This document shows positions 61,943 to 64,000 of a stretch of DNA of 64,000 nt, piece by piece. Position numbers and translations under genes: made by a program. How positions within the stretch are numbered: position 1 is the first letter of the stretch; each line of letters begins with the position of its first letter. The stretch is from Dipylidium caninum (Eukaryota > Platyhelminthes > Cestoda > Cyclophyllidea > Dipylidiidae): the NCBI GenBank assembly GCA_017562135.1, contig QEYB01001046.1:2852001-2916000 (forward strand), given 5' to 3'. Below the pieces are notes generated by a model. That model saw only the letters and a list, made by a program, of their open reading frames with translations. It did no database searches and was not told the DNA's origin.

Positions 61943-63594
61943 ATGGCTGAAGTTGTTGAGCGCAATGTCGAGGATAGTCTAAATGAAGTCGTCCACATTC
62001 GTCGGGCTAAGCTCTTTAATGAAGAAGAACTGAGGTAGTCATTGCCAGGACACGTCATGTCAGGCGTTTTGGTTGTACTCTGAGCGGGTTGCATTATCTA
62101 TTTAGGGATATTGTGCGTCGCAGAAGGCGTCATGAATATAGCATTCAAAAACGTAATAAACGCATCACTGATTACTACTCTTACATTGCCACGGAACTTG
62201 GTATTTTGCGTCTCGTCAATCTTCGCCGCCACAAAACCAAGGACTTTCGATTTACAGACGAGATCGAGAAATCTATCATAACTCGTCTAGTCCGACTTTA
62301 TAGAGTAAGAGTTTTAATTACTCCCTATGCACGCTTATTAGCAAACTTGTTACAGATTTCAGGGACATGTAAGTGTTTGGATGCGTTTTTTGCTTTTTAA
62401 TCAAAAGCTGGGCCGTCACATGGCTGTGGCCCGCCTGTGGGAACGCATCTTACAAGTTCATGGGCGAACGGATCCGCGATTATGGGCCGCAGCCGCTTCC
62501 TTTCATATAAACGAAGGTGCTCGTGCCCAGGCTCGTGCGGTTCTAGCGGAATTAAAGACTGAAATTTCTGCCCTCCAGGTGGCAGAAAAGAATGTAGATC
62601 TTCTTCGCAAAAATCCAACATGCACGCAGGAAGAAGCTGCTCTACGTATGCGGAAATTATCTTAAGTATTTGTCGAACTCAAATGTTAACATTTTTTTGG
62701 ATGCTTGGTTTTGTTTGTGCTGTTAGGTTTTATCAACTTATTATATATCTTCTTGAGATTATCGGCCTCGGCTGATGTGAATTATCTGTCGTTATCGACG
62801 CATGACGTCAACTATCCAAAGATTTATAAAATTTTGTGTAATATTCCAATTTATTGTTTAATTTTTTCCTATTTCGCAGTTTTGTAGCCTTCGGGCAATC
62901 TAGGAATATTGGAATTAACGGCCTTTACACTTATTCTGAACTCTTGTCATTGGTATTATGTCTTAGATAAAGCATATCTTTTGGTTACTGTGATTTTATT
63001 GTTTAATAATACTTGTTTTACTAATGCCGTATACTATGGACTTGAAAAAATACCGCCAAATTTAAGCGGAGGAAGAATATTTACTTCAACACTTTCTCGT
63101 TCTTTTATTTCGAATTTTTTATGCGGGTATTTAGAGTAATGAAATTTTCGAATATATTTACGATTTTCTTAATTTTTCGTCTATCTGATAAACGTGTTTA
63201 TTTTGATCGTATAGGCAATTTCCGTTCGTCTGAAACTGTTATTTTGCTCTTGACAGGCTTGGAAACCATCCATTTATCCAGGTTGCGTGAGTCTATGGAT
63301 CACTCCATCCATCTAACATGGGATCGAGTGTTGTTGCGGGGCCTTCGCGAGGCTCGGCGTCTCCTAACTCAGGGTTTGGCATTTAACGAGACCTCCACCT
63401 TTCTCCTTCTTGAGCTCCTGAAGTTGGAAGGTTCAGCTGCTGACTTTTTTGCCAAACGAGTTGCTACCAGACAGCAATTTGCAGAAAAGAAAAATGAAAA
63501 TAAAGGAGGCGACTTTTCAACCGTCGGGAATAGGAAGAAGCTTGGGACGAGGCGGAAGAAGATAGAAGAAAAAGAGGAGGAAGCTGTGACTTTC
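61943..63594 (+). CDS. UTP6: UTP6, U3 snoRNA-associated HAT-repeat protein, N-terminal part (3' end outside window)
   Basis: Exons: 61943-62034, 62106-62304, 62342-62645 and 63257-63594, then a GTGAGT donor leading out of the window. Introns are 71, 37 and 611 bp; all phases match. The product begins MAEVVERNVEDSLNEVV, matching MAEIIQERIEDRLPELE of UTP6. DIVRRRRRHEYSIQKRNKR follows, then ELGILRLVNLRRHKTKDFR, GHVSVWMRFLLFNQKLGRH, RTDPRLWAAAASFHINEGAR and EARRLLTQGLAFNETST, all in the UTP6 order of half-a-TPR repeats. UTP6 is a UTP-B component of the nucleolar SSU processome needed for 18S rRNA maturation. Between ARAVL and the next HAT motif there is an insertion of about 60-70 residues spanning the third junction. 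A basic, Glu/Lys-rich stretch ends the last visible exon. About 310 residues are present; the human protein has close to 600. Confidence 0.9.
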
Positions 63595-64000
63595 GTGAGT
63601 CTACAGATTTGTTTTTTTTCCATCTCGTTCTTCTTTGAGGCCTTATATGTCTAAATCAGGTAACATTTGGTTGTCCTTATCCAACTTTGCCACTAATTAG
63701 GCCTTTAGCTCACGCAATACACTGCATTGTTTTGGTAAATTCGGAAAATTTATTAATACGGGCTAGTATACGCTTTATCTACGGTTTTTGACAAGCCCTG
63801 GTATAGTCTTAGTTCGGATTATTTCTCTACATTAATTTCTTTGTTCCCTTTTTGCCATCGAGCTCTTAGTGTCTTTGTAGCCCTACTTTCTTTTGTCTCA
63901 TCCGTTCACGAGATATCAGGTGCTCTTCAAGAACCTCCAATTCGCAACTTTCACACGCAATCTTTTATCTAAGACTGAGATTTTGAGTTCCCGTATAATG
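63595..64000 (+). other. Intron of UTP6 running to the window edge
   Basis: It begins with GTGAGT directly after an in-phase exon end. The sequence is T-rich, as in other sense-strand introns here. I found no segment resembling the next UTP6 region; the continuation is beyond 64000. Confidence 0.5.

Overview
The window is eukaryotic nuclear DNA. Protein-coding genes are split into short exons with GT-AG introns, and several introns are only 37-43 bp long. AATAAA signals follow some genes. Together with the character of the encoded proteins this suggests a parasitic flatworm (probably cestode or trematode), but that assignment is an inference. I assembled every gene by hand from translated similarity, splice sites and reading-frame phase. 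All junctions reported are phase-compatible; none is confirmed by transcript data.

Layout. (1) 1628-5809 (+): 3' part of PWP2/UTP1, a WD-repeat component of the small-subunit (SSU) processome, with a tandemly repeated acidic tail. (2) About 5.9-16 kb: no gene recognised, base composition near 50% GC. (3) 16058-30367 (+): a twelve-exon voltage-gated proton channel (Hv1/HVCN1 family) model of about 860 residues. It has a very long S1-S2 loop, long N- and C-terminal extensions, and leucine where the first S4 gating arginine should be. (4) About 31.3-38.1 kb: no gene recognised. (5) 38156-41641 (-): YIF1, a five-membrane-span ER-Golgi trafficking protein. (6) 43043-44970 (+): a complete five-exon nitrobindin-like (THAP4 heme-domain) protein. 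(7) About 45.17-46.18 kb (-): a decayed mariner transposon. (8) 50824-52492 (-): DNase II, seven exons. (9) 53759-56252 (-): SLC35A-type UDP-galactose/UDP-sugar transporter. (10) 61943-63594 (+): 5' part of UTP6, another SSU-processome protein, running off the right edge.

The genes are a mix of housekeeping functions (ribosome biogenesis, secretory pathway, nucleotide-sugar transport, lysosomal DNA degradation) and do not form one pathway. In the AT-rich right part, the strand carrying the coding sense is visibly T-rich, and the bias flips near 42.1 kb, 48 kb and 61.9 kb, where gene orientation changes. The most unusual object is the proton channel: its S1 aspartate, S2 phenylalanine and S3 acids are kept, but gating-charge R1 and the S2 charge-transfer glutamate are replaced.
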